Source: Pseudomonadota bacterium
Lineage (GTDB): Bacteria > Pseudomonadota > Gammaproteobacteria > JAKAQQ01
Direction of reading: 5' to 3'
Assembly (NCBI GenBank): GCA_027365475.1
Contig: DAHXNI010000092.1
Span: 1 to 49,078 of the forward strand
Length of the DNA: 49,078 nt
Shown: positions 24,469-34,800 of the stretch, piece by piece
Layout of the letters: every line of letters begins with the position of its first letter
Numbering within the stretch: the stretch's first letter is position 1
The notes under the pieces: generated by a model
Database searches by the model: none
Told to the model about the DNA's origin: nothing
What the model saw: the letters and a program-made list of their open reading frames with translations, nothing else
Position numbers and translations under genes: made by a program

Positions 24469-25438
24469 AGTGACCTTGGTCGAGGCGATTAACCTCGCGC
24501 TCGCACGTGCACTCGAAGAGGATCCGAACGTGGTCCTCCTCGGGGAAGATATCGGCGTCAACGGAGGGGTTTTCCGTGCGACGGTTGGCCTCATGGAGCG
24601 GTTCGGACAAAACCGGGTGCTGGACACCCCGCTCGCCGAATCGATGATCGCGGGACTCGCGATCGGCATGGCGGCCATGGGTCTGCGCCCGGTTGCGGAG
24701 ATCCAGTTCTCGGGGTTCATCTATCCCACGGTCGACCAGATGATCAACCATGCAGGACGCCTGAGGAACCGGACTCGCGGCCGGCTTTCAGTACCCATGG
24801 TGTTGCGCGCGCCCTCGGGTGCGGGCATCCACGCACCGGAACATCACTCCGAAAGCAACGAGGCACTATTCGCCCATATGCCAGGTGTCAGGGTCGTCAT
24901 GCCCTCTTCTCCGGCCCGTGCCTATGGCCTCATGCTGGCCGCGATACGTGACCCCGACCCGGTCGTTTTCTTCGAGCCCACACGCCTTTACCGCCTGAAC
25001 AAGCAGGAAGTGGCGGATAACGGGGAGGCCCTACCCCTCGACACCTGTTTTGTCCTCCGGGAGGGCGGCGATATCACGCTCGTGAGCTGGGGAGCCATGA
25101 TCCACGAAACCCTCGAAGCGGCAGAGCGTCTCGCGGGCACCGGCATCGAGGCGGAGGTCATCGACTTGGGCACCCTGAGCCCGATCGATTATGAAACCAT
25201 CCTCGAATCCGTCTCACGAACCGGCCGACTCGTGATCATCCACGAAGCGCCGCGGACGGCGGGACTCGGTGGAGAGATCGCGGCCGAGGTGGCCGAACGC
25301 GCCATCTATGACCTTCAGTCACCCATCGTCCGCGTGACGGGCTTCGATGTCGTCACCCCGCTTTTCAAGCTCGAACACGATTTCATGCCGAGCGTCGATC
25401 GCATCGTCCGCGCGGCCCAATCCACGGTGGACCGCTAA
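24461..25438 (+). CDS. pdhB: Pyruvate dehydrogenase E1 component beta subunit
   Basis: 325 residues. Forms the alpha2beta2 E1 with PdhA. Transketolase pyrimidine-binding domain: NVVLLGEDIGVNGGVFRAT and LAESMIAGLAIGMAAMGLRP; the E1 beta block GIHAPEHHSESNEALFAHMPG and VVMPSSPARAYGLMLAAIRD; C-terminal transketolase domain with EAPRTAGLGGEIAAEVAERA and the conserved VTGFDVVTPLFKLEHDFMPS. Starts inside the pdhA 3' end (8-base overlap), and the E2 gene starts 4 bases after its stop. Confidence 0.94.
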   Translation: MAKVTLVEAINLALARALEEDPNVVLLGEDIGVNGGVFRATVGLMERFGQNRVLDTPLAESMIAGLAIGMAAMGLRPVAEIQFSGFIYPTVDQMINHAGRLRNRTRGRLSVPMVLRAPSGAGIHAPEHHSESNEALFAHMPGVRVVMPSSPARAYGLMLAAIRDPDPVVFFEPTRLYRLNKQEVADNGEALPLDTCFVLREGGDITLVSWGAMIHETLEAAERLAGTGIEAEVIDLGTLSPIDYETILESVSRTGRLVIIHEAPRTAGLGGEIAAEVAERAIYDLQSPIVRVTGFDVVTPLFKLEHDFMPSVDRIVRAAQSTVDR

Positions 25439-25442
25439 CCTT

Positions 25443-26636
25443 ATGAAAACCTTTCATCTCCCAGATCTCGGCGAAGGGCTCACAGAAGCCGAGATCGTGG
25501 CTTGGCATGTCCGGGAGGGCGAAGTCGTGAAAACCGACCAGCCTCTCGTGTCCATGGAAACCGCAAAGGCCGTAGTCGAGGTCCCCGCACCCTGGAGCGG
25601 GCAGATCGCCAAACTCCACGGTCAGGCGGGGGACATCATCCCGACCCACGCACCGCTCGTCGATTTCGATGATCCAGCGGAGACCACCCCCACTGCACGG
25701 GACCATGCCCCCCAATCCAGAGCCGCCCCACCCCACACGCCCGACCAGGGTTCGGTGGTCGGGCAGATGCCAGCTGGGGAAACGGTGGTCGAGGAGCGTG
25801 CCATCATCCGCCGCAAGATAACGGAACCCAAGCGTATCAAGGCCCTTCCCAAGGTCCGGCGCCGGGCCCGCGAACTCGGAGTCGATCTCGCACGCGTCTC
25901 GCCCACCGGACGACATGGCGAGACCACACTGGCCGACCTTGAGGGAGGGGACTTGCGCCCTGCGTCACCTGCGACTACACCCCGCGCACCGGTCACCCGG
26001 GGACGGTCCGAACCCCTCCGGGGCACCCGTCGGGCCATGGCCCAGGTGATGGCCCAGGCGCGCGACGCCATCGCCGCAACCACGCTCTTCGACGATGCCG
26101 ACCTCGATCACTGGACGGGACGGTGGGATATCACCGCACGCGTCATCCGTGCCATCATCGCCGCCACTCGGGCGGAACCCACTCTCAATGCCTGGTTCAA
26201 CGGCGAAACGCTCGAGCGAACCGTCCATGACCGGCTTGATCTCGGGCTGGCCGTGGATACCCCGGATGGCCTCATCGTCCCTGTTCTCCGGGATATCGGA
26301 CACGCCGAACCCGGTGCCATCCGCACTGAACTCGACCGGGTGAAGGTGAAAACCCAAGCCCGGACGCTAGAGCCGGCTGATCTCGCGCACCCGACCTTCA
26401 CGCTGTCCAACTTCGGGATGATCGCGGGTCGTTATGCAACACCCATCGTGGTTCCCCCGACCGTGGCCATCCTGGGCGTGGGTCGGCTCTGCCATGACGT
26501 GGTCGCCGTCCTCGGAGGCATCGCGACCCACCGGAGATTGCCCCTGTCCCTGTCTTTCGATCACCGCTCGGTGACCGGTGGAGACGCCTGCCGTTTCTTG
26601 CGCGCCCTGATCGATGACCTCGAACACGCAACCTGA
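25443..26636 (+). CDS. pdhC: Dihydrolipoamide acetyltransferase (E2) of 2-oxo acid dehydrogenase
   Basis: 397 residues from ATG 25443, 4 bases after pdhB. One N-terminal lipoyl domain (residues 1-78) with the lipoylated Lys42 in SMETAKAVVEV; a proline-rich linker about 80-125; a small E3/E1-binding domain about 130-175 (IKALPKVRRRARELGVDLAR); a catalytic acyltransferase domain about 190-397 with FTLSNFGMIAGRYATPIVVP. The active-site motif, usually HxxxDG, reads HRSVTGG: His374 is kept but Asp is Thr378. The same change is seen in some proteobacterial E2 proteins. No E3 (lipoamide dehydrogenase) gene follows, so the complex must use one encoded elsewhere. Confidence 0.92.
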   Translation: MKTFHLPDLGEGLTEAEIVAWHVREGEVVKTDQPLVSMETAKAVVEVPAPWSGQIAKLHGQAGDIIPTHAPLVDFDDPAETTPTARDHAPQSRAAPPHTPDQGSVVGQMPAGETVVEERAIIRRKITEPKRIKALPKVRRRARELGVDLARVSPTGRHGETTLADLEGGDLRPASPATTPRAPVTRGRSEPLRGTRRAMAQVMAQARDAIAATTLFDDADLDHWTGRWDITARVIRAIIAATRAEPTLNAWFNGETLERTVHDRLDLGLAVDTPDGLIVPVLRDIGHAEPGAIRTELDRVKVKTQARTLEPADLAHPTFTLSNFGMIAGRYATPIVVPPTVAILGVGRLCHDVVAVLGGIATHRRLPLSLSFDHRSVTGGDACRFLRALIDDLEHAT

Positions 26637-26676
26637 GAGACCCGCAGGGACGCCGGGATCCCCTGCTTTCCCGTGC

Positions 26677-26682
26677 TATAGT
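26677..26682 (+). promoter_or_regulatory. -10 element of the GAF/GGDEF/EAL gene
   Basis: TATAGT 104 bases upstream of ATG 26787. It overlaps a possible in-frame TTG start at 26682, which makes that TTG unlikely to be used. Confidence 0.35.
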
Positions 26683-26786
26683 TGCTCCTAGGCGATCAGG
26701 AAGCGGCCCCCAGAACGGCGAACCCCAACCAAGCAATCGATATTCCGGGGATCGATCCGCTTGGGCCGGATGGCGAGGCGGTCGAT

Positions 26787-29700
26787 ATGAGTGAACCGGA
26801 GCCGGCAGATTGGCAGGCATTGAGCGAACTCTGCGAGCAAGATCCTCATCTTGATGCCCGAATCGCCGATGGTGCCCGCGCGCTCACTCCGCCTCAAGAA
26901 ACCCAATCGGATTCCGATCCGGTTCTCGTACGCTGGCAGATCCTGCGTGATTCCCGTTCGACGGAGGAATGCCGGGAGCGGCTGACTGCAGCCTGGTCCC
27001 AGGCGCACGCGCCCTCGTTACGTAAGACCGCCCAGAGCTACCTCACACTGCGCCACCTGCTCACCCCCCGGGGTCAGGATTCGGTTGCGGAATCCGTCGA
27101 ACGGATTCTCGACTGGGCAATGCTCGAGGAGTGCGCCTGGCTGGAACGCGAAACCATGCCGGCCGAGTTCGTCGAGTCCGTATTCGAAGCCATCCATCAA
27201 CTGCACCGCGATCCGGTGGCACAATCGCTCTTCCAGGAGTTCTGCGAGATCACGGTAGCGCGTACGAAGCTGCCACTCGCCTGGATTGCGCTCCGATCGG
27301 CCGACGACCCACTGGCGCTCACCATTGAGGGACGCGCTGGCACAGCTCTGGTCTATCTCGATTCCCTGCGCGTGAATCTCAAGGCGGACGAGCCCTGGGG
27401 GCAGGGCCCGGCCGCGATGGCCATCCGTACCGGTGTGACCCAAGTCATCCAGCGGACGTCCGAGGATGAACGCTTCCAGCCCTGGCGCGAGCTGGCACAA
27501 AGCGTGGGACTCGGGAGCGTGGTAGCACTCCCGATCCGAGTACATGGTGCGGTCGTGGGCGCGTTGGCGGTCTACGCACACGAGGAGGGCTTCTTCACAG
27601 AGGCCCGGATCCAGGTTGCAACCGGACTTTCAACCGCGCTCGGCCTCAAACTTGAGGAGCACGCGCGTGAAGAGCCATCACGACGGCTGCTGCGATTCTA
27701 CCGGGCAACACACGCCATCAATGCGCTCGTGACCCGCCGCCGGCCCTTCGAGGAGGTGATCGCTGCAGCCTGCCGCCTTTCGGTCGAGGATACCGGACTC
27801 AAGCTCGCCTATATCGTGAGGATCAATACCTTCAAGAACACGCCGGACATTCTCTACGCATCAGGCCCGGGCAAAGGCTTTCTCGAGGGACTCACCTTCG
27901 ATCTGACCCCGGAGCAGCCGGATTCCGGCATCAGTGCACTCGCCATCGCAGCCCGTGCTCCCATTCTCGTCAACCGGTTCCGCGAGGATCCACGCTTCAG
28001 TCGCTGGTATGCCCGTCTCCAGACGTATGGACTCGCATCGGGTGCGGCCTTCCCGATCTTGGAGCAAAACAAGGCGATCTGGGGCGTCATAGTGTTCCTC
28101 GCGAGCGAACCGGATTTTTTCGATACAGCACTCGTCGAGCATTTGGCCAGCATCACCCGCAACCTGAGCCTCGTGATCGAAGACGAATTACGTCAAGCCA
28201 GGCTGCTACGCGTGGAGAGCTTTTATTCGGTCCTCGCCGAGATCAGCGAGTTCCTCGCGACAGACCCGCCTGCCGGGACACTCGTTCAGAAGGCCTGCGA
28301 TCTCGCTTGCGCCGCAGCCGATCTGCCCGTCGCCTACGTCACACTGATCGATCCGAAGACCGAAACGGTTCATCTCGAGGCTTTTTCCGGACGGGACAGT
28401 GGACTCATTCAGCGTGTCCCGATTTCGGTCGACCCTGAGCATCCCGAAGGACGCGGCATCACCGGGATCGTCTACCGGACGCGCCGGCCCCGGATCGTCA
28501 ATCTCAGCGATCCCGAATCCACCGACTCGATCTGGCTGTCCGATGCTGAACGCCAGACCCTGGCTGCCATCGCCGGCTTTCCGCTTTTGGTCGACAACCG
28601 CTGTCAGGGAGTTTTGAGTCTCGGTGCGTCGACTTCCGGTTTCTTCGATGCGGGACTCTGCGGGCTTCTCGAGCGGGTGGCTGAGAACCTCAGCATCGGT
28701 CTCAGTCGCAGCCAGGAAAAAATGGAACGGATCCGTTTTGAAAACCTGTACCACGCACTCGCAGACGTCTATCGCCTGGTTGCCCGGAATCCGAAACCGG
28801 AGTTCCTCTACCGGGAGATTTGCGCAAACCTGCTGCAGTTGCACGAAATCGATGGAATCGGGATTTTCCAGATCGCCGAGCCGCCGGTCGACCCGCACGA
28901 TGCGGAATCTGCCGAACGTACCGAACTCACACTGACGGCCATCACGAGCCCTACCGAGCAGGCGAACCTGCCGGATTTCTGTCAGGATCTGGCCCATCTT
29001 GCGGCCGAACAGCATCAGCCCGTCTTCGCTGGGCCGGCTGAGGCCCCCTCCCTTTCCAAGACGCTGTCCGACGCGCTCGCCCGATCAGCACTCAAGGAGA
29101 TCGGAGCGTTTCCCGTGCGACATCGCAGTCGTATCCCCGCGGTTCTCGTGATCACCAGCCGGGAAGCGGGATACTTCAAACCTGCAACGACCACACGTCT
29201 CTGCCTCCAGGTTTGCGAGGCGATGACGCTCGCGCTCGCCGAATACGAGCGCGAGCAGGAACTCAGACTGATGGCGTTCACCGATTCCCTGACCCATCTG
29301 CCCAACCGCAATCTCTTTTCCGATCGGCTGGACAGCGCTCTGATACAGGCGGAACGCACTCAGGCGATTGTCGGTGTCGGGATTCTCGATATCGATCATT
29401 TCAAGGAAATCAACGACCGGTTCGGTCACGATGCCGGGGATGCGGTGCTCGCGACCACCGCCCGGCGGCTTGAGGCCGTGCTTAACCGCGAAAGCACGGC
29501 GGCAAGGCTCGCGGGGGATGAGTTTGGCCTCATCCTGATCGGGCTCAGCGCGGAAACCGAAATCACGGGCATCCTCGAACGCCTGCGTGCAGAGCTCTCC
29601 CAGCCGATCCGTTACCGCGATTACCTCCTGCCGGTCACGGTCAGCCTCGGGGTCACCTTCTATCCTCAGGATCCGGTCGGGGCACGAACCCTCCTTCGTC

Positions 29701-30950
29701 ACGCCGATCTCGCTCTTTATCGCGCCAAGGCACGTGGACGGAACGCTTGGGCACTCTTTGAAGAACATTTCGAGCGCCTGCTCGAATCGCGTATCTCGCT
29801 CCACAGCCACCTCAGAACCGCCCTTCAAAGCGAAGAAGTGGAGTCCCACCTGCAGCCGGTCATCGACCTTTCGAATGGGAAGATCGTGGGCGCCGAAGCC
29901 TTTGCCCGCTGGCGCGACCACGCACTCGAGAAACCCGCAAATGCCGACTGGCTCGCAACGATTGAGGACGACCCCCCCCTCCTCCTCGAAACCGGACGCT
30001 ATCTGCTCAACGCGCTCGGGAGAGAGCTTCGGCATCTCGACCAGCATGACATCACGATTCCGCTCAGTCTCAACATCAACCTGCGCTATCTCCTGTCGCC
30101 GCACTTTGCCGAGGATATCCAGCACTGGATCCAGGACTTTGGCCCATACGCGAGCCGCATGGTTCTCGAACTCAAGCCGAGCGCACTGCTCTCGGACTGG
30201 AACCGGCTGCCGAATCTCCTCGAAGAGGTCCGGCAGCATGGCATCTCGATCGTGCTCGACAACTTCGGTACCTGGCCCATCTCGCTCCGGAATCTCCAGC
30301 ATCTCCATAGCCGGGGGATCAAGCTCGACCGGAACTTTCTCCTCGGTCTCACGGCGGACCCGCGTGCGGCCAGTCTGGTGGCTGGTGCGGTACGGAGCGG
30401 CGAGGTGGGCGGATACGAGGTCACTGCGGTTGGAGTCGAGACACTCGAGATTGCGGAGCTCTATCTCGCCCTCGGGGGGCAACTGGCACAGGGGTTCGCC
30501 CTGGCCCCCGCCATGCCCCGCATCGCGTTCCTCAAATGGATGCAGACGTGGCAACGGCCCGCGGCATTCGATGCACTCGGTGCCCGGACGAGCCATTCTG
30601 CGGCCTTGCCATTCCTTTTATCCCAGGTGCACCATCGCTGGTGTCAACGCATCATCGATCAACTCGCGCATGTGTCACCCGCCAGACAGAAGATTCTTCT
30701 TCTAAGTCTCGAACACCAGTCCTGCCCCCGCACTCATCCGGGCAAAAACCCGATCTGGGACAGTCTGTCCACACAGCACGAGGCACTCCATGACCGGCTT
30801 GCGCAAATCATTGAATCCTGCAAGGCGGGACAACCGGATTTCCAACTGTACAAGGAGTGGGCTGCCCAGGTTGCAGCCTACGAAGCCCGGGTGCGGAACC
30901 ATCTCGAACACGATTGCTCACCGGGAGGCGATCGAACCGAGGAGCACTAG
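26787..30950 (+). CDS. Multi-GAF GGDEF-EAL cyclic-di-GMP signalling protein with C-terminal CZB-like domain
   Basis: 1387 residues from ATG 26787. About 110 N-terminal residues have no recognised domain; four GAF-like modules follow at about 149-292, 302-468, 482-638 and 657-818 (the fourth is weakest). The GGDEF domain (828-992) has AGDEF at 909-913, an allowed active variant, and LTHLPNRNLF. The EAL domain (1002-1252) is degenerate: EAF at 1037, Asp-Asn (1158-1159) for Asp-Asp, and Val1215 in the AEGVE position. After 1270 lie His1282/1283, Cys1313, His1331 and His1335 in an order resembling the CZB zinc domain (H...C...HxxxH). Diguanylate cyclase activity is plausible and phosphodiesterase activity doubtful. 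No membrane segment is seen, so it is probably soluble. Confidence 0.85.
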   Translation: MSEPEPADWQALSELCEQDPHLDARIADGARALTPPQETQSDSDPVLVRWQILRDSRSTEECRERLTAAWSQAHAPSLRKTAQSYLTLRHLLTPRGQDSVAESVERILDWAMLEECAWLERETMPAEFVESVFEAIHQLHRDPVAQSLFQEFCEITVARTKLPLAWIALRSADDPLALTIEGRAGTALVYLDSLRVNLKADEPWGQGPAAMAIRTGVTQVIQRTSEDERFQPWRELAQSVGLGSVVALPIRVHGAVVGALAVYAHEEGFFTEARIQVATGLSTALGLKLEEHAREEPSRRLLRFYRATHAINALVTRRRPFEEVIAAACRLSVEDTGLKLAYIVRINTFKNTPDILYASGPGKGFLEGLTFDLTPEQPDSGISALAIAARAPILVNRFREDPRFSRWYARLQTYGLASGAAFPILEQNKAIWGVIVFLASEPDFFDTALVEHLASITRNLSLVIEDELRQARLLRVESFYSVLAEISEFLATDPPAGTLVQKACDLACAAADLPVAYVTLIDPKTETVHLEAFSGRDSGLIQRVPISVDPEHPEGRGITGIVYRTRRPRIVNLSDPESTDSIWLSDAERQTLAAIAGFPLLVDNRCQGVLSLGASTSGFFDAGLCGLLERVAENLSIGLSRSQEKMERIRFENLYHALADVYRLVARNPKPEFLYREICANLLQLHEIDGIGIFQIAEPPVDPHDAESAERTELTLTAITSPTEQANLPDFCQDLAHLAAEQHQPVFAGPAEAPSLSKTLSDALARSALKEIGAFPVRHRSRIPAVLVITSREAGYFKPATTTRLCLQVCEAMTLALAEYEREQELRLMAFTDSLTHLPNRNLFSDRLDSALIQAERTQAIVGVGILDIDHFKEINDRFGHDAGDAVLATTARRLEAVLNRESTAARLAGDEFGLILIGLSAETEITGILERLRAELSQPIRYRDYLLPVTVSLGVTFYPQDPVGARTLLRHADLALYRAKARGRNAWALFEEHFERLLESRISLHSHLRTALQSEEVESHLQPVIDLSNGKIVGAEAFARWRDHALEKPANADWLATIEDDPPLLLETGRYLLNALGRELRHLDQHDITIPLSLNINLRYLLSPHFAEDIQHWIQDFGPYASRMVLELKPSALLSDWNRLPNLLEEVRQHGISIVLDNFGTWPISLRNLQHLHSRGIKLDRNFLLGLTADPRAASLVAGAVRSGEVGGYEVTAVGVETLEIAELYLALGGQLAQGFALAPAMPRIAFLKWMQTWQRPAAFDALGARTSHSAALPFLLSQVHHRWCQRIIDQLAHVSPARQKILLLSLEHQSCPRTHPGKNPIWDSLSTQHEALHDRLAQIIESCKAGQPDFQLYKEWAAQVAAYEARVRNHLEHDCSPGGDRTEEH

Positions 30951-31035
30951 ACCTCCGGGCAGAAGCCGGGGTTACGTTCGGCCGGGTGGTTTCGTGCACT
31001 TTCGGAGTCGGGACGGATCGGGCGAACGTGTGCCA

Positions 31036-31602
31036 TCACAGCCACCGCCGATCGGCAAAACTCACCCAATGGGTCCCCCCGATCACAAAATGGTCGAGCA
31101 CACGGATATCAACCAGAGCAAGCGCCTCCCGAAGCCGCTCTGTGAGCGCCCGATCCGCCTGCGAAGGCTCGGGCAACCCCGAGGGATGGTTGTGCGCGAA
31201 AAGCACCGCCGCTGCATTGTGCCTGAGCCCCTGCCGAACCACCTCGCGCGGATGCACAACACATTGATCGATCGTGCCGGTAAAAAGGATCTCCGCAGCC
31301 AGAACCCGGTGGTGATGATCGAGGTAGGCGACCGCAAAAACCTCTTGGGCGAGATGCGCGAGCTTCATCCGGAAGTACTCGGCGCTCCGGGACGGTGAGT
31401 CGAGTGCGTGACCGGTACGCGTGAAGCGGCGTTCGAGAATCCGCAGGGCCTGATCGAGCAGCCACTCCTCCGAACCGGCATCGGGCCCGAAAGGCTCCGT
31501 GCGCAACTCCTCGGGTGCCGGAGCAGGGAACGCCAGAACGAGCTGGCAGGCTGATCCCGGGTCGCTCGACCCATCCATCTCACAATCAGGGTGCTCTTCC
31601 AT
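31036..31602 (-). CDS. radC: Stand-alone RadC/JAB-domain protein
   Basis: 188 residues, shorter than chromosomal RadC (about 225). The JAMM/MPN+ metal motif is visible: AAEILFTGT (Glu) and [18 protein letters not shown] (His-x-His-x(10)-Asp), and VLDHFVIGG. The first 40 residues do not show the helix-hairpin-helix expected in typical RadC; they look low-complexity. Short RadC forms like this are frequent in mobile or accessory DNA (YkfG/YeeS type). The biochemical role of RadC is not settled. It converges on the GAF/GGDEF gene (85 bases between stops) and is divergent from the glutamate dehydrogenase gene. Confidence 0.8.
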   Translation of the reverse strand: MEEHPDCEMDGSSDPGSACQLVLAFPAPAPEELRTEPFGPDAGSEEWLLDQALRILERRFTRTGHALDSPSRSAEYFRMKLAHLAQEVFAVAYLDHHHRVLAAEILFTGTIDQCVVHPREVVRQGLRHNAAAVLFAHNHPSGLPEPSQADRALTERLREALALVDIRVLDHFVIGGTHWVSFADRRWL

Positions 31603-31769
31603 CGGTTAGGCTGATCTCGGTCGGGATCGCGGTGACGCAGGCGAGACTAACGCGAAATGCACCCATGCGGGGGCTGAAAGCGATGCCTCGAGACCGATTT
31701 TCCAAACCCCCGGATGGCACCCCCTGTGACCGGATCCCGGAAACTTCTGCAAAAAGGTCAATATCCCGC

Positions 31770-31775
31770 TAAAAT
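31770..31775 (+). promoter_or_regulatory. -10 element of the glutamate dehydrogenase gene
   Basis: TAAAAT with CTGCAA 17 bases upstream (three of six -35 matches). A start about 31782 gives a leader of roughly 29 bases to ATG 31811 and excludes the TTG at 31775 that overlaps the hexamer. Confidence 0.35.
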
Positions 31776-31810
31776 TGAAGACTCCCCCGCCCGCGAGCCC
31801 ACCCGCCTTC

Positions 31811-34800
31811 ATGCGCAACGGAACCCCGTCTTCCGCCCCTCCGACCGCTTTCTTCACAAGACTTGCCGCCTCGTTTGCCAAAAATTTGCCCACACCAGGA
31901 TTTCCAACAGACATCCGCAACTTTATCGCGCTCTATTTCCAGCATCTCCCACCCGCCGACCTCGATATCTTTACGCCGGAAGACTGGCAGGCCCTGATCA
32001 GCCAACACATCGAGATCGGGCAAACCCGCAAACCACACGAGACCGCCATCCAGATCGTCAACCTGCCCGTCCGGAAAACGGCGAGCCAGGCTTATACGGT
32101 AGCGCTCGCCGTGAACGACGACATGCCGTTTTTGGTCGACTCCATGACCCTGGCCGGTCGTGAGCAAAGTCTCGCGCTTCATCTCACTGTCCACCCGGTC
32201 ATGCACGCCGATCGGGATCATTCGGGTGCACTCCGGGGACTCCAACCGCTTTCTGCACCGGACCCCCATCCACGCGAATCCTGGATCCTCATGGTGTTCG
32301 ACCGGATCCACGGTCCTGAGCGGCTCAGCCAGCTGGAGCACGGCATCCGGCACAACCTCGGGGATGTGGCCCGCGTACACGAAGACGCGGCCCTTCTTCG
32401 CGAGAAAATCGAAGCGCTCCGGGGCGAATTGCCGCCCCCATCCGGAACCCGCATCCCCGAGCGGGAGATCCGCGAGGTGCGCGACTTTCTCGCCTGGCTC
32501 GCACGCGACTGGTTCACGCCGCTCGGTTACCGGCGCTACCATCTCGCTCAAAGCGGGACGAGTCTCGAACTCGTGGAGGAGACAGGAAGCGGCCTCGGCA
32601 TCCTCCGTCGCCCGCCCGGTGCGCCACCGCCCTCTGCCAAATGCCTACCCGAACGGGTGCACGAGAAAGCCCTGGCATCCGAACTCCTCATCATCACCAA
32701 AACCAATACCCATTCGACCGTGCACCGCCCCGGACCGCTCGACTATATCGGTCTCAGACGTTTCGACGAACGGGGACGGGTAGTCGGCGAAGACCGGATC
32801 TTGGGTCTTTTCAACCCGCTCGTGTTCAAGTGCCCACCTCAGGATATCCCGGTCGTGCGGCTTAAACGCGAGGCCATCCTTGAGCGCTCGGGGCTCGCTC
32901 CGGAATCCCATGCCGGACGGCGATTGCGCGTCATCTTCGATACGCTGCCGCTCGGCGAGCTGCTTGAGGCCTCAATCGACCAGCTCGAGTCCCTGTCTCT
33001 CGGCGTACTGGGACTCCAGGAACGCCACCTCACCCGGCTCTTCATACGACCCGATGTGTTCGGCCGCTATCTCAGCTGTCTTGTGTATCTGCCGCGCGAA
33101 AACTACACCTTCCGCGCCCGCGAGAGGATCGAGAGCCTGCTCCGGGAAGGGTTGAAGGGACAGGAAGTGGAATCCGACATCTGGATTTCCGACTCGGCGC
33201 TCGCGCGTCTGCATGTCACGGTCCAAACTCAGGCCCCGGTCCTCGCACCGAAGCGTCTGGACGCGCTTGAGGAGAGCATCCAGAATGCTGCACGCAGCTG
33301 GAACGAGAATCTCAAGCTTGCACTCACCGACCGGCTCGGGGAAGAATACGGGCTCACCCTATATGAGCGCTACCGCGAGAGTTTCCCCGCGATCTACCAG
33401 GATGATGTCAAAGCCCAGGCGGCCGTTTACGATCTCCTTGAGATCGAAGCCATCCGGCCCGAGCGTCCGCTCCGGCTTTCCCTCTACCGGCCAAAGCATA
33501 CGTCGACTGAGACCCTGCGACTCAAAATCTTCCGCCTCGACCAGCCGCTCGCCATCTCCGATACGCTTCCCATCCTCGAAAACACGGGCTTCCGTGTGCT
33601 CACCGAACATCCCTACGAAGTCGGCGTGAGTGGGATCGGGCGGATCTGGATCCATGATTTTGAACTCGAGCCATCCTCATCCGGTGCGCCCGACCCCACG
33701 CACTGCAAGGAAGCCCTTGAGGAACTGTTTCTCGCCGTCTGGGACGGCGCTGCCGAAAATGACGCGTTCAACCGTCTCGTGCTCGAGGCGGGGCTGGTCT
33801 GGCAGGAAGTCACCCTGCTCCGGAGCATCTGCAAATATCTCGTTCAGGCCGGCATCCCGTTCACGCCGGTCAACATGGCCCGCGCCCTGTCGGGACATCC
33901 AGCCATCGCACTCCTCCTGGTCCGCTGGTTCAAGATCCGTTTCGATCCCGTCCACTCCGCCGAAGCGCGGAGCCCTGAGGAAGGCACGATCCGAGAGGCG
34001 CTCAACCAGGCGCTCGATGGGGTCGAATCGAGTGACGCTGACCGGATTCTCCGATCCTACGTCGGGGTCATCGGTGCCATGCTCCGGACGAGCTACTTCC
34101 AACGACCGCTCAAAGACAGTGTGGGCTACCGGTTCCTGAGCTACAAACTCGATTCGGGCCAGATTCCGGATCTGCCCCTGCCGCGCCCCCTCTACGAGAT
34201 TTTTGTTTACGCGCCCCAGGTCGAGGGGATTCATCTCCGGGGGGGCCGCATCGCACGCGGAGGCATTCGCTGGTCGGACCGGAGCGAGGATTTCCGTACC
34301 GAGGTTTTGGGCCTCATGAAGGCTCAGATGGTCAAAAACACGGTCATCGTCCCGGTTGGCGCCAAAGGCGGATTCTATGTGAAACAACCGCCCAAAGACG
34401 GCGGTCGGGACAACGTCTTCGAAGAGGGCAAACGCTGTTACCGTACCCTCATCCAGGGTCTTTTGACCCTGACCGACAACATCGTCTCAGGACGGAGGGT
34501 CCCACCGAAACGGACCGTCTGCTACGATGCGGACGACCCTTACCTCGTGGTCGCGGCCGACAAGGGCACCGCCACCTTTTCAGACCTCGCGAACGAGATT
34601 GCAGCGGATTTCCATTTCTGGCTGGGAGACGCCTTTGCCTCCGGCGGATCGGTCGGGTACGACCACAAAAAGATGGGAATCACCGCCCGGGGCGCCTGGG
34701 AATCCGTCCGACGTCACTTTCATGAACTCGGCATCGATCCCGACCGTGAAACCGTGACCGTGGTCGGCATTGGCGACATGTCCGGGGATGTGTTCGGAAA

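Noticed and set aside
29085-30596. Long open frame on the minus strand (503 codons) opposite the GGDEF-EAL gene
   Set aside because: It is a by-product of high-GC codon use in the forward gene, which has clear domain motifs.
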